Positions 36,956-47,800 of a stretch of DNA of 64,000 nt are shown in pieces. This DNA is from Chamaea fasciata (lineage: Eukaryota; Chordata; Aves; Passeriformes; Sylviidae). The stretch's first letter is position 1, and every line of letters begins with the position of its first letter. Position numbers and translations under genes: made by a program. The DNA lies in the NCBI GenBank assembly GCA_029207755.1, contig JARCOQ010000217.1, positions 62,001-126,000 of the forward strand. The letters are read 5' to 3'. The notes under the pieces were generated by a model, which did not search any database, was not told the origin of the DNA, and saw only the letters and a program-made list of their open reading frames with translations.

Positions 36956-37894
36956 GCAGGGACACATAGGGGACAGCCAGGGCAACCCAGGGACACCTAG
37001 GGGACAGCCAGGGCCCCCCCAGGGACAGCCAGGGCACCCCCAGGGACACCTAGGGGACAGCCAGGGAACCCCAGGGACACCCTGGGCACCCCCAGGGACA
37101 CCTAATGCACGCCCAGGGACACCTAGGGGACAGCCAGGGCCCCCCCAGGGACACCCAGGGCACCCCCAGGGACACCTAGGGGACAGCCAGGGCCCCCCCA
37201 GGGACACCTAGGGGACAGCCAGGGAACCCCAGGGACACCCTGTGCACGCCCAGGCACAGCCAGGGCACACCCAGGGACACCTAGGGGACAGCCAGGGCAC
37301 CCTAGGGACAGCCAGGGCACCCCCAGGGACACCGAGGGCACAGCCAGGGCACCCCCAGGGACACCGAGAGGACAGGCAAGGCACCCCCAGGGACACATTG
37401 GAGACAGCCAGGGCACCCCAGGGACAGCCAGGGCACCCCCAGGGACACCCAGGGCACCCCCAGGGCCACCGAGGGGACAGCCAGGGCACTCCCGGCACAC
37501 CCAGGGCACCCCCAGGGACACCTAGGGGACAGCCAGGGCACCCCCAGAGACACCGAGGGCACAGCAAGGGCACCCTAGGGACAGCCAGGGCACCCCCAGG
37601 GACACCAAGGGGACAGCCAGGGTACACCCAGGGACACCTAGGGGACAGCCAGGGCACTCCAGGGACAGCCAGGGCACCCCCAGGGACACTTAGGGGACAG
37701 CAAGGGCACCCCGAGGGACACCAGCACACCCCCAGGAACACCTAGGTGACAGCCAGGGCACCCTAGGGACAGCCAGGGCACCCCCAGGGACCCCTAGGGC
37801 ACAGCCAGGGCACCCTAGGGACAGCCAGGGCACCCCCAGGGACAACAAGGGGACAGCCAGGGCACCCCCAGGGACACCAAGGGGACAGCAAGGG
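36956..37894 (+). repeat. Array between the two island copies, no gene
   Basis: Array resumes immediately after the island at GACACATAGGGGACAGCC. 36,956-37,325 belongs to duplication copy A. 37,326-37,894 is a spacer without a counterpart at the same offset. It contains CACCGAGGGCACAGCC and CACACCCCCAGGAACACC variants but nothing outside the repeat. Confidence 0.85.
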
Positions 37895-39287
37895 CACCCT
37901 ATGGACAGCCAGGGCACCCCCAGGGACACCTAGGGGACAGCCAGGGCACCCCCAGGGACACCCAGCGCACCCCCAGGGACACCTAGGGGACAGGCAGGGC
38001 ACCCCCAGGGACACCTAGGGGACAGCCAGGGCACCCCAGGCACACCCAGGGCTCCCCCAGGGACACCTAGGGGACAGCCAGGGCACCCCCAGGGACACCG
38101 AGGTCACCCCCAGGGACACCTAGGGCACCCCCAGAAACACTGAGGGCACAGCCAGGGCACCCTAGGGACAGACAGGGCACCCCCAGAGACATCGAGTGCA
38201 CAGCCAGGGCACCCTAGGGACAGCCAGGGCACCCTCAGGGACACCTAGGAGACAGCCAGGGCACCCCAAGGACAGCCAGAGCAGCCCAGGGACACCTACG
38301 GGACAGCCAGGGCACCCCAGGGCAGCCCAGGGACACCCAGGGTACCCCAGGGACACGTAGGCGACCTCCCGGGCACCCTAGGGACAGCCAGGTCACCCCA
38401 GGGACACCCAGTGCCCCCCCAGGGACACCTAGGGGACAGCCAAGGAACCCCAGGAACACCATGGGCACGCCCAGGGACACCTAGGGGACAGCCTGGGCAC
38501 CCCCAGGGACACCTAGGGCTCCCCCAGAGACACTGAGGGCACAGCCAGGGCACCCTAGGGACAGCCAGGGCACCCCCAGGGACACGTAGGGGACAGCCAG
38601 GGCACCCTAGGGACAGGCAGGGCACCCCCATGGACACCTAGGGGACAGCCAGGGCCCCCCCAGGGACACCTAGGGGACAGCCAGGGCACCCCAGGGACAC
38701 ACAGGGCACCCCCAGGGACACCGAGGGGACAGCCAGGGCACCCTAGGGACAGCCATGGCACCCTAGGGACAGCCAGGGCACCCCCAGGGACACCTAAGGG
38801 ACAGGCAGGGCACCTCCAGGGACAGCCAGGGTACCCCCAGGGACACCTAGGGGACAGGCAGGGCACCTCCAGGGACAGCCAGGGTACCCCCAGGGCACCC
38901 CAGGGACACCCAGGGCACCCCCAGGGACACCTAGGGACAGTCAGGGCACCCCAGGGACACCTAGGGGACAGCCAGGGCACCCTAGGGACACCCAGGGCAC
39001 CCCGAGGGACACCTAAGTGACAGCCAGGGCACCCCAGGGACATCGAGGGACAGCCAGGAACCCCCTGGGACAGCCAGCTCACCCCCACGGCCCCCTCCAC
39101 CTCCAGGAGCTATCAAAACCCTCCTCAGGTTCTTTGATGCCTCAAATGGGCCGCCCAAACCTCCCGAATACCCCCCAAAGCACCCAAAGCAGCCCTCAGG
39201 ACTCCCCCCAGACCCCCCACAACCCAAAAACCCCCTCCACGACAACTCAGGACCCCCAGGATCCCCCCAAATCCGCGCCCCCCTCAC

Positions 39288-39357
39288 CCTGAGGTCCCGT
39301 TTGAGCCGCTCCACGTTGCGGACAGGCACCAGCTCATCAAGCCCCAAGCACCAACAC
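39288..39357 (-). CDS. Candidate internal exon of an unidentified gene, copy B
   Basis: Same 70 nt and same splice-like borders as 36,638-36,707, with no difference. Because 70 is not a multiple of three, splicing both copies into one transcript would read the second as GTG TTG GTG CTT GGG GCT TGA, an immediate stop. At most one copy can therefore be used productively. Copy B lies upstream in the minus-strand direction of transcription. Confidence 0.38.
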
Positions 39358-39363
39358 CTGCGG

Positions 39364-39562
39364 GACTGGGATGGACTGAGAGCACTGGGAGGGTGACCAG
39401 AGAAACCTGGGATGGACGAAGAGTGGACTGGGATGAACTGGGATGAACTGGCAGGCGTGTGGGGGTCCATGGTGGCCACTCGGTGCCTTACTGGTCTATA
39501 CTGGGATGGGTCGGATGGCCCCAGGGGAGGGGGTGAGGCCACACTGGTCCAGACTGGGAGGG
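39364..39562. repeat. Degenerate avian-intron-type minisatellites, copy B
   Basis: Copies of the CTGGGATGAA-type (39,365-39,451) and ACTGGTCTATACTGGG-type (39,490-39,562) motifs described for copy A, with no differences noticed. Confidence 0.6.
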
Positions 39563-39865
39563 GAGTCACCATGGCGCCGGAGGCGGAGTCGAGGATACGA
39601 GCGAGGCAGGGACACATAGGGGACAGCCAGGGCAACCCAGGGACACCTAGGGGACAGCCAGGGCCCCCCCAGGGACAGCCAGGGCCCCCCCAGGGACACC
39701 CAGGGCACCCCCAGGGACACCTAGGGGACAGCCAGGGCCCCCCCCGCGACACCTAGGGGACAGCCAGGGAACCCCAGGGACACCCTGTGCACGCCCAGGG
39801 ACAGCCAGGGCACACTCAGGGACACCTAGGGGACAGCCAGGGCACCCTAGGGACAGCCAGGGCAC

Positions 39866-42800
39866 CCCAGGGACAGCGAGGGCACCCCCAGGGACACCTA
39901 GGGGACCTCCAGAGAACCCCAGGGACACGTACGGGACAGCCAGGGAATCCCAGGGACACCCTGGGCGCCCCCAGGGACACCCAGGGCCCCCCCAGGGACA
40001 CCTAGGGGTCAGCCAGGGCACCCTAGGGACAGCCAGGGCACCCCCAAGACACGAAGGGGACAGCCAGGGCACCCCCAGGGACACCCAGGGCACCCCCAGG
40101 GACACCTAGGGGACAGCCAGGGCACTCCAGGGACAGCCAGGGCACCCCCAGGGACACCTAGGGGACAGCCAGGGCACCCTAGGGACAGCAGGGAACCCCC
40201 AGGGACACCAAGGGCAAAGCCAGGGCACCCTAGGGACAGCCAGGTTATCCTCAGGGACACCCAGGGCACCCCAAGGGACACCTAGGGGACAGCAAGGGCA
40301 CCCCAGGGACACCCAGGGCACCCCAAGGGCCGCCTAGGGGACAGCCAGGGCACCCCCAAGGACATCCAGTGCACCCCCAGGGACACCTAGGGGACAGCCA
40401 GGGCACCCCTGGGACACCTAAGGGACAGCCAGGGCACCCCCAGGGAGACCTAGGGGCCAGCCAGGGCACTCCAGGGACAGGCAGGGCACCCCAAGGGACA
40501 CCTAGGGGACAGCCAGGGCACCCCCAGGGACACCAAGGGGACCCCCAGGGACACCTAGGGGACAGGCAGGGCACCCGAGGGACAGCGAGGGCACCCCCAG
40601 GGACACCTAGGCGGCCTCCAGGGCGTCCCCAGGGACACCCTGGGCACCCCCAGGGACACCTACGGGATGCCCTGGGCACCCCCAAGGACACCTAGGGGAC
40701 CTCCAGGGACATCTAGGGGACTGCCAGGGCACCCCAGGGACAGACAGGGCTCCCCCAGGGACACCTAGGGGACAGCCAGGGTACCCCAGGGACAGCCAGG
40801 GGACAGCTAGGGCACCCCCAGGGACACCTACGGGACAGCAAGCGCACCCCCAGGGACACCCTGGGCACCCCCAGGGACACGTAGGGGACAGCCAGGGCAC
40901 CCCAGGGATACCCTGGGAACCCCCAGGGACACCTAGGGGACAGCCAGGGCATTCCCAGGGACACCCAGGGCACCCCCAGGGACACCTAGGGGACAGGCAG
41001 GGCACCCCCAGAGACCCCTAGGGGACAGCCAGGGCACCCTAGGGACAGCCAGGGCACCCCCAGGGACACTGACGGGACAGCCAGGGCACCCCAGGAACAC
41101 CTAGGGCACAGCCAGGGCACCCTAGGGACAGCCAGGGCACCCTCAGGGACACCGAGGGCACAGCCAGGGCACCACCAGGGACACCTAGGGGACAGCCAGG
41201 GCACCCTAGGGACAGCCAGGGCGCCCCCAGGGACACCTAGAGGACAGGCAGGGCACCATAGGGACAGCCAGGGCACCCCCAAGCACACCTAAGGGACAGG
41301 CAGGGCACCCTCAGGGACACCTAGTGGACAGCCAAGGCACCCTAGAAACAGCCAGGGCACGCCCAGGGACACCTAGGAGACAGCCAGGGCCCCCCCAGGG
41401 ACAGCTAGGGGACAGCCAGGGCACCCCAGGGACACCCAGGGCACCGCCAGGGACGCCTACAGACCTCCAGGGCACCCCCAGGGATACGTACGGGACAGCC
41501 AGGGAACCCCAGTGACACCCAGTGCACCCCCAGGAACAGCCAGGGCACCCCCAGGGACACACTGTGCAACCCCAGGGACACCCAGGGAACCCCCAGGGAC
41601 ACCTAGGGGACAGCCAGGGCTCCCCAGGGACACCCAGGGCACACCCAGGGACACCTAGGGTACAGCCTGGGCACCCCCAGGGACAGCCAGGGCATCCCCA
41701 GGGACACCTAGGGGACAGCCGGGGCACCCCCAGGGACACCTAGGGGACAGGCAGGGCACTCCAGGGACAGCCACGCCACCCCCAGGGACAGCGAGGGCAC
41801 AGCCAGGGCACCCTAGGGACAGCCAGGGCACCCCCTAAGACACTTAGGGGGGAGGCGGGGCACCCCCAGGGACACCTAGAGGACAGCCAGGGCACCCCAG
41901 GAACACCCAGGGGACAGCCAGGGCACCCTATGGACAGCCAGGGCACCCCCAGGGACACCTAGGTGACAGCCAGGGGCAACCCCAGGGACACCCAGGGCAC
42001 CCCCAGGGACACCTAGGGGACAGCCGTGGCACCCCCAGGGACACCTAGGGGACAGCCAGGGCACCCCAGGGACACCCTGTGCACCCCCAGGGACACCCAG
42101 GGCACCCCCAGGGAACGCCAGAGACAGCCAGGGCACCCCCAGGGACATGTAGGGGACAGCCGGGGAACCCCAGGGACACCCTGTGCACCCCCAGGGACAC
42201 CCAGGGCACCCCCAGGGACACCTAGGGGACAGCCAGGGAGCCCCAGGGACACCTTGTGCACCCCCAGGGACACCCAGGGCACACCCAGGGACACCTAGGG
42301 CACAGCCAGGGCACCCTAGGGACGGCCAGGGCACCCCCAAAGACACCTAGGGGACAAGCAGGGCACCCCCAGGGACACCTAGGGGACAGCCAGGGCAGCC
42401 TAGGGACAGCGAGGGCATCCCCAGAGACACGTAGGGGACAGGCAGGGCACCCCAGGGCACCCCAGGGACACCCAGGGCACCCCAGGGACAGGTAGGGACA
42501 GCCAGGGCACCCACGGGGACACCCAGGGCACCCCCAGGGACACCTAGGGGACAGCCAGGGAACCCCAGGGACACTCTGGGCACCCCCAGGGACAGCCAGG
42601 GCACCCCCAGGGACTCCTAGGGGACAGCCAGGGCACCCCAGAGACACCCAGGGCACACCCAGGGACACCTAAGGGACAGCCAGAGCACCCTAGGGACAGC
42701 CAAGGCACCCCCAGAGACACCGAGGGCACAGCCAGGGCACACCCTAGGACACTTAGGGGACAGCCAGGGCACCCACAGGGACACCTAGAGAAACGCCAGG

Positions 42801-44394
42801 GCACCCCCAGGGACAGCCAGGACACCCCCAGGGACACTGACGAGACAGCCAGGGCACCCCAGGGACACCTAGGGGACAGCCAGGGCACCCACAGGAGAAG
42901 CCAGGGCACTTCCAGGGATACCCAGGGCACCCCCAGGTACACGTAGGGGACAGCCAGGGCACTCCAGGGACAGCCAGGGCACCCCCAGCGACACGTAGGG
43001 GACAGCCAGGGCACCCCAGAGACAGCCAGGACCCCCCCAGGGACACGTAGGGGACAGCCAGGGCAACCCAGAGACAGCCAGGGAACCCCCAGGGACACCT
43101 AGGGGACAGCCAGGCCTCCCCAGAGACACCCAGGGCACACCCAGGGACACCTAGGGGACCTCCAGGGCAACCCCAGGGACACCTAGGGGACCTCCAGGGC
43201 ACACCCAGGGACACGTACGGGACAGCCAGGGAACCCCAGGGACACCCTGTGCACCCCCAGTGACAGCCAGGGCACCCTCAGGGACACCAAGGTGAAAGCC
43301 AGGGCCCCCCCAGGGACACCTAGGGGACCTCCAGGGCACCCCCAGGGACACGTACGGGACAGTCAGGGAACCCCAGGGACACCCTGTGCACCCCCAGGGA
43401 CACCCAGGGCACCCCCAGGGACACCGAGGGGACAGCCAGGGCGCCCTAGGGAAAGCTAGGGCACCCCCAGGGACACCTAGGGGACAGCCAGGGCACCCTA
43501 GGGACAGCCAGGGCACCCCCAGGGACATCGAGGAGACAGCCAGGGCACCCTAGGGACAGCCAGGGCGCCCCCAGGGACACGTAGGGGACAGGCAGGGCAC
43601 CTCCATGGACACCTAGAGGACACCGTGGGCTCCCCTAGGGACACCTAGGGAACAGCCAGGGCACCCCAGGGCACCCCAGGGACACCCAGGGCACGCCCAG
43701 GGACACCTAGGACACAGCCAGGGCGCCCCTAGGGACACCTAGGGGACAGCCAGGGCACCCCAGGGACACCCAGGGCACCCCCAGGGACACCTAGGGGACC
43801 TCCAGGGCACCCCCAGGGAGACGTACGGGACAGCCACGGAACCCCAGGGACACCTAGGGGACAGCCAGGGAACCCCAGGGACACCTAGGGGACAGCCAGG
43901 GAACCCCAGGGACAGCCAGGGCACCGCCAGGGACACCTAGGGGACAGCCAGGGCACCCCCAGGGACACCCAGGGCACCCCCAGGGACACCTAGGGGACAG
44001 GCAGGGCACCCCCAGGGACACCTAGGGGACAGGCAGGGCACCCCCAGGGACAGTGACGGGACAGTCAGGGCACCCCCAGAGACCCCTAGGGGACAGCCAG
44101 GGCACTCCCAGGGACACTCTGGGCACACACAGGGACACCTTGGGGACAGCCCGGACACCCTAGGGACAGCCAGGGCACCCCCAGGGACACCAAGGGGACA
44201 TCCAGAGCACCCCGGGGAGAGCCAGGGCTCCCCCAGGGACACCTAGAGGACAGGCAGGGCACCCCAGGGACATCCAGGGCACCCCAAAGGGACACCTAGG
44301 AGACAGCCAGAGCCCCCCCAGGGACACCCAGGGGACAGCCAGGGCACCCCAGGGACACCCAGGGCACCCCCAGGGACACCGAGGGGACAGCAAG
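39866..44394 (+). repeat. Right-arm array, diverged segment, no gene
   Basis: Rich in variants such as GCCGCCTAGGGG, CACCAAGGGGAC and TTGGGGACAGCC. 40,300-41,000 is among the least regular stretches of the array, with isolated subunits such as GGATGCCCTGGGCACC (about 40,665). 41,310-42,670 contains relatives of the left-arm module around 13,700-14,700. No non-repeat DNA is visible. Confidence 0.8.
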
Positions 44395-44810
44395 GGCACC
44401 CCCAGGGACACCTAGAGGACAGGCAGGGCACCCCCAGGGCACCCCAGGCAAACCCAGGGCAACCCCAGGGACAGCTAGGGGACAGCCAGGGCACCCCCAG
44501 GGACACCTAGGGGACAGCCAGGGCACCCCAGGGACACCAAGGGGACAGCCAGGGCACCCCCAGGGACACCTAGAGGACAGGCAGGGCACCCCCAGGGCAC
44601 CCCAGGGAAACCCAGCGCACCCCCAGGGACACCGAGGGGACAGCCAGGGCACCCCCAGGGACACCTAGAGGACAGGCAGGGCACCCCCAGGGCACCCCAG
44701 GGAAACCCAGGGCACCCCCAGGGACAGCTAGGGGACAGCCAGGGCACCCCCAGGGACACCTAGGGGACAGCCAGGGCACCCCAGGGACACCAAGGGGACA
44801 GCCAGGGAAC
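44395..44810 (+). repeat. Local higher-order amplification, 253-bp period
   Basis: The rare variant ACCCCAGG(C/G)(A/G)AAACCCAG occurs at 44,441, 44,599 and 44,694, and flanking variants recur at +253 bp. For example, the stretch with CAGCTAGGGG then CACCAAGGGG occurs at about 44,467-44,555 and again at about 44,720-44,808. The 253 bp splits into steps of 158 and 95 bp, each a sum of subunits. Confidence 0.65.
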
Positions 44811-47800
44811 TCCCAGGGACACCCTGGGCACCCCCAGGGACACCATGGGGACAGCCAGGTCGACCCCTGGGCACCCCAGGGACAGTCAGGGCACCCCCAG
44901 GAACACCGAGTGACAGCCAGGGCACTCCAGGGACAGCCAGGGCACCCCCAGGGACACCTAGGGCACCCCCAGGGCACCCTAGGGACAGCCAGGGCACCCT
45001 CAGGGACACCTAGGGGACAGCCAGGGCCCCACCCAGGGACACCTAGGGGACAGCCAGGGCACTCCAGGGACAGCCAGGGCACCCGCAGGGATACCTAGGG
45101 GACAGCCAGGGCACCCCCAGGGACAGCCAGGGCAGCTCCAGGGACACGTAGGGGACAGCCAGGGCACCCCCAGGGACACCTAGGGGACAGCCAGGGCCCC
45201 CCCCGCGACACCTAGGGGACAGCCAGTGAACCCCAGGGACACCCTGTGCACCCCCAGGGACACCCAGGGCACACCCAGGGACACCTAGGGGACAGCCAGG
45301 GCACCCTAGGGACAGCCAGGGCACCCCCAGGGACACCGAGGGCACAGCCAGGGCACCCCCAGGGACACCGAGAGGACAGGCAGGGCACCCCCAGGGACAC
45401 CTAGGGGACCTCCAGGGCACCCCCAGGAACACCTTGGGGACAGCTAGGGCCCCCCCTGGGCACCCCAGGGACAGCCAGGGCACTTCCAGAGATACCTAGG
45501 GGACAGCCAGGGCACCCCAGGCACACCCAGGGCACTCCCAGGGACACCTAGGGGACAGCCAGGGCACCCCCAGGGACACCTAGGGGACAGCCAGGGCACT
45601 CCAGGGACAGCCAGGGCACCCCCAGAGACACGGAGGGCACAGCCAGGGCACCCCCAGGGACACCTAGAGGACAGGCAGGGCACCCCCAGGGACACCTAGG
45701 GGACAGTCAGGGCACCCCAGGGACACCCAGGGCACCCCCAGGGACACCTAGGGGACAGCCAGGGCACTCCAGGGACAGCCAGGGCGCCCTCAGGGACACG
45801 TAGGGGACAGCTAGGGCACCCCAGAGACAGCCAGGGCCCCCCCAGGGACACCTAGGGGTCAGTCAGGGCACTCTAGGGACACCCAGGGCACCCCCAGGGA
45901 CACCTAGGGGACAGCCAGGGCCCTCCCAGGGACACCTAGGGGACAGCCATGGATCCCCCAGAGACAGCCAGAGCAGCCCCAGGGACACCTAGGGGACAGC
46001 CAGGGCCCCCCCAGGGACACCTAGGGGACAGCCAGGGCACCCCAGAGACACCCAGGGCACACCCAGGGACACCTAAGGGACAGCCAAGGCACCCTAGGGA
46101 CAGCAAGGGCACCCCCAGAGACACTGAGGGCACAGCCAGGGCACCCCCTAGGACACTTAGGGGACAGGCAGGGCACCCCCAGGGACACCGAGGGGACAGC
46201 CAGGGCACCCCAAGGGACACCTAGAGGACAGGCAGGGCACCCCAGGGACACCTAGGGGACAGTCAGGGCACCCCAGGGACACCCAGGGCACCCCCAGGGA
46301 AACCTAGGGGACAGCCTGGGCACCCCCAGGGTCAGCCAGGGAACCCCCAGGGACACCTAGGGGACAGCCGGGGCACCCCCAGGGACACGTAGGGGACAGC
46401 CAGGGCACTCCTGGGACAGCCAGGGCACCCCCAGGGACACGTAGCGGACAACCAGGGCACCCCAGAGACAGCCAGGACCCCCCCAGGGACACCTAGGGGA
46501 CAGGTAGGGCACCCCCAGGGACAGCCAGTGCACCCCCAGGGACACCTAGGGGACAGCCAAGGCCCCCCCAGGGACACCTAAGGGAGAGCCAGGGCACCCT
46601 AGGGACAGCCAGGGCACCCCCAGGGACACTTGGGGGACAGGCAGGGCACCCCCAGGGACACCTAGAGGACAGCCAGGGCACCCCAGGGACACCTAGGGGA
46701 CAGCCAGGGCACCCCAGGGACACCCTGTGCACGCCCAGAGACACCCAGGGCGCCCCCAGGGCACCCCAGGGACAGCCAGGGCACCCCCATGGACACCTAG
46801 GAGACAGCCAGGGCCCCCTCAGGGACACCTAGGGGACAGTCAGGGCACCCCAGGGACACCCAGGGAACCCCCAGGGACACGTAGGGGACAGCCAGGGCAA
46901 CCCCAGGGACACCTAGGGGACAGCCAGGGAACCCCAGAGACAGCCAGGACCCCTCCAGGGACACCTAGGGGACAGGCAGGGCTCCCCAGAGACACCCAGG
47001 GCACACCCAGGGACACCTAAGGGACAGCCAGGGCACCCTAGGGACCGCCAGGGTACCCACTAGGACACTTAGGGGACAGCCAGGGCACCCCCAGGGACAC
47101 TCAGGGCACCCCCAGGGACACCTAGGGGACAGCCAGGGCACCCCAGGGACACCCTGGGCACCCCCAGCGACACCCAGGGCACCCCCAGGCACACCGAGGG
47201 GACAGCCAGGGCACCCTAGGGACAGCCAGGGCAACCCCAGGGACACCCAGGGCACCCCCAGGGACACCTAGGGGACAGCCTGGGCACCCCCTGGGACACC
47301 AAGGGGACAGCCATGGCTCCCCCAGGGACAGCCAGAGCACCCCCAGGGACACCTAGGGGACAGCCAGGGCACCCCAGGGACACCCAGGGCACCCCAGGGA
47401 CACGTAGGGGACAGACAGGGCACCCACAGGGACAGCCAGGGCACCCCCAGGGACACCTAGGAGACAGCGAGGGCACCCCCAGGGACACCTAGGGGACAGG
47501 CAGGGCACCCCAGGGACACCCAGGGCACCCCAGGGACACGTAGGGACAGCCAGGGCACCCACAGGGTCACCCAGGGCATCCCCAGGGACACCTGGGGGAC
47601 CTCCAGGGCATCCCCAGGGACACGTACGGGACAGCCAAGGAACCCCAGGGACACGCTGTGCACCCCCAGGGACACCCAGGGCACCCCCAGGGACACCTAG
47701 GGGACAGGCAGGGCACCCCAAAGACACCTAGAGGACAGACAGGGCGTCCCCAGGGACACCTAGGGGACAGCCAGGGCACCCCAGGGACAGAGAGGGCACC

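Larger units (their letters stand above)
35243..37325 (+). repeat. 2.65-kb-offset segmental duplication carrying the island, copy A
   Basis: Array lead-in (35,243-36,392), the non-repeat island, then about 370 bp of array. All of it recurs downstream at an offset of 2,650 bp. Before 35,460 the offset is 2,652 because copy A has two extra bases, near 35,308 and 35,461. After the island, copy A has about 106 bp (around 37,035-37,140) that copy B lacks; similarity then resumes to about 37,325. The lead-in alone has a third copy at 24,335-25,480. Confidence 0.88.
39061..39605 (-). other. Non-satellite island, copy B
   Basis: Copy of 36,411-36,955 at exactly +2,650 bp. I found one substitution in about 545 bp and no length change. 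Near identity implies a recent duplication, or sequence exchange between the copies. Confidence 0.75.
37895..39865 (+). repeat. 2.65-kb-offset segmental duplication carrying the island, copy B
   Basis: Near-identical partner of 35,243-37,325. The array lead-in differs at a few bases; for example, a CACCTAGGAGACAGCC variant near 38,240 replaces CACCAAGGGCACAGCC. The island differs at one base (G at 39,089 where copy A has A at 36,439). The right flank lacks about 106 bp present in copy A. Similarity ends near 39,865. Confidence 0.88.

Noticed and set aside
36332..37207. Minus-strand open frame of about 291 codons through island copy A (and its partner 38,982-39,752)
   Set aside because: It joins array, intron-like DNA and the candidate exon in one frame. 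The island part contains splice-like borders, so the continuous frame is unlikely to be a protein.
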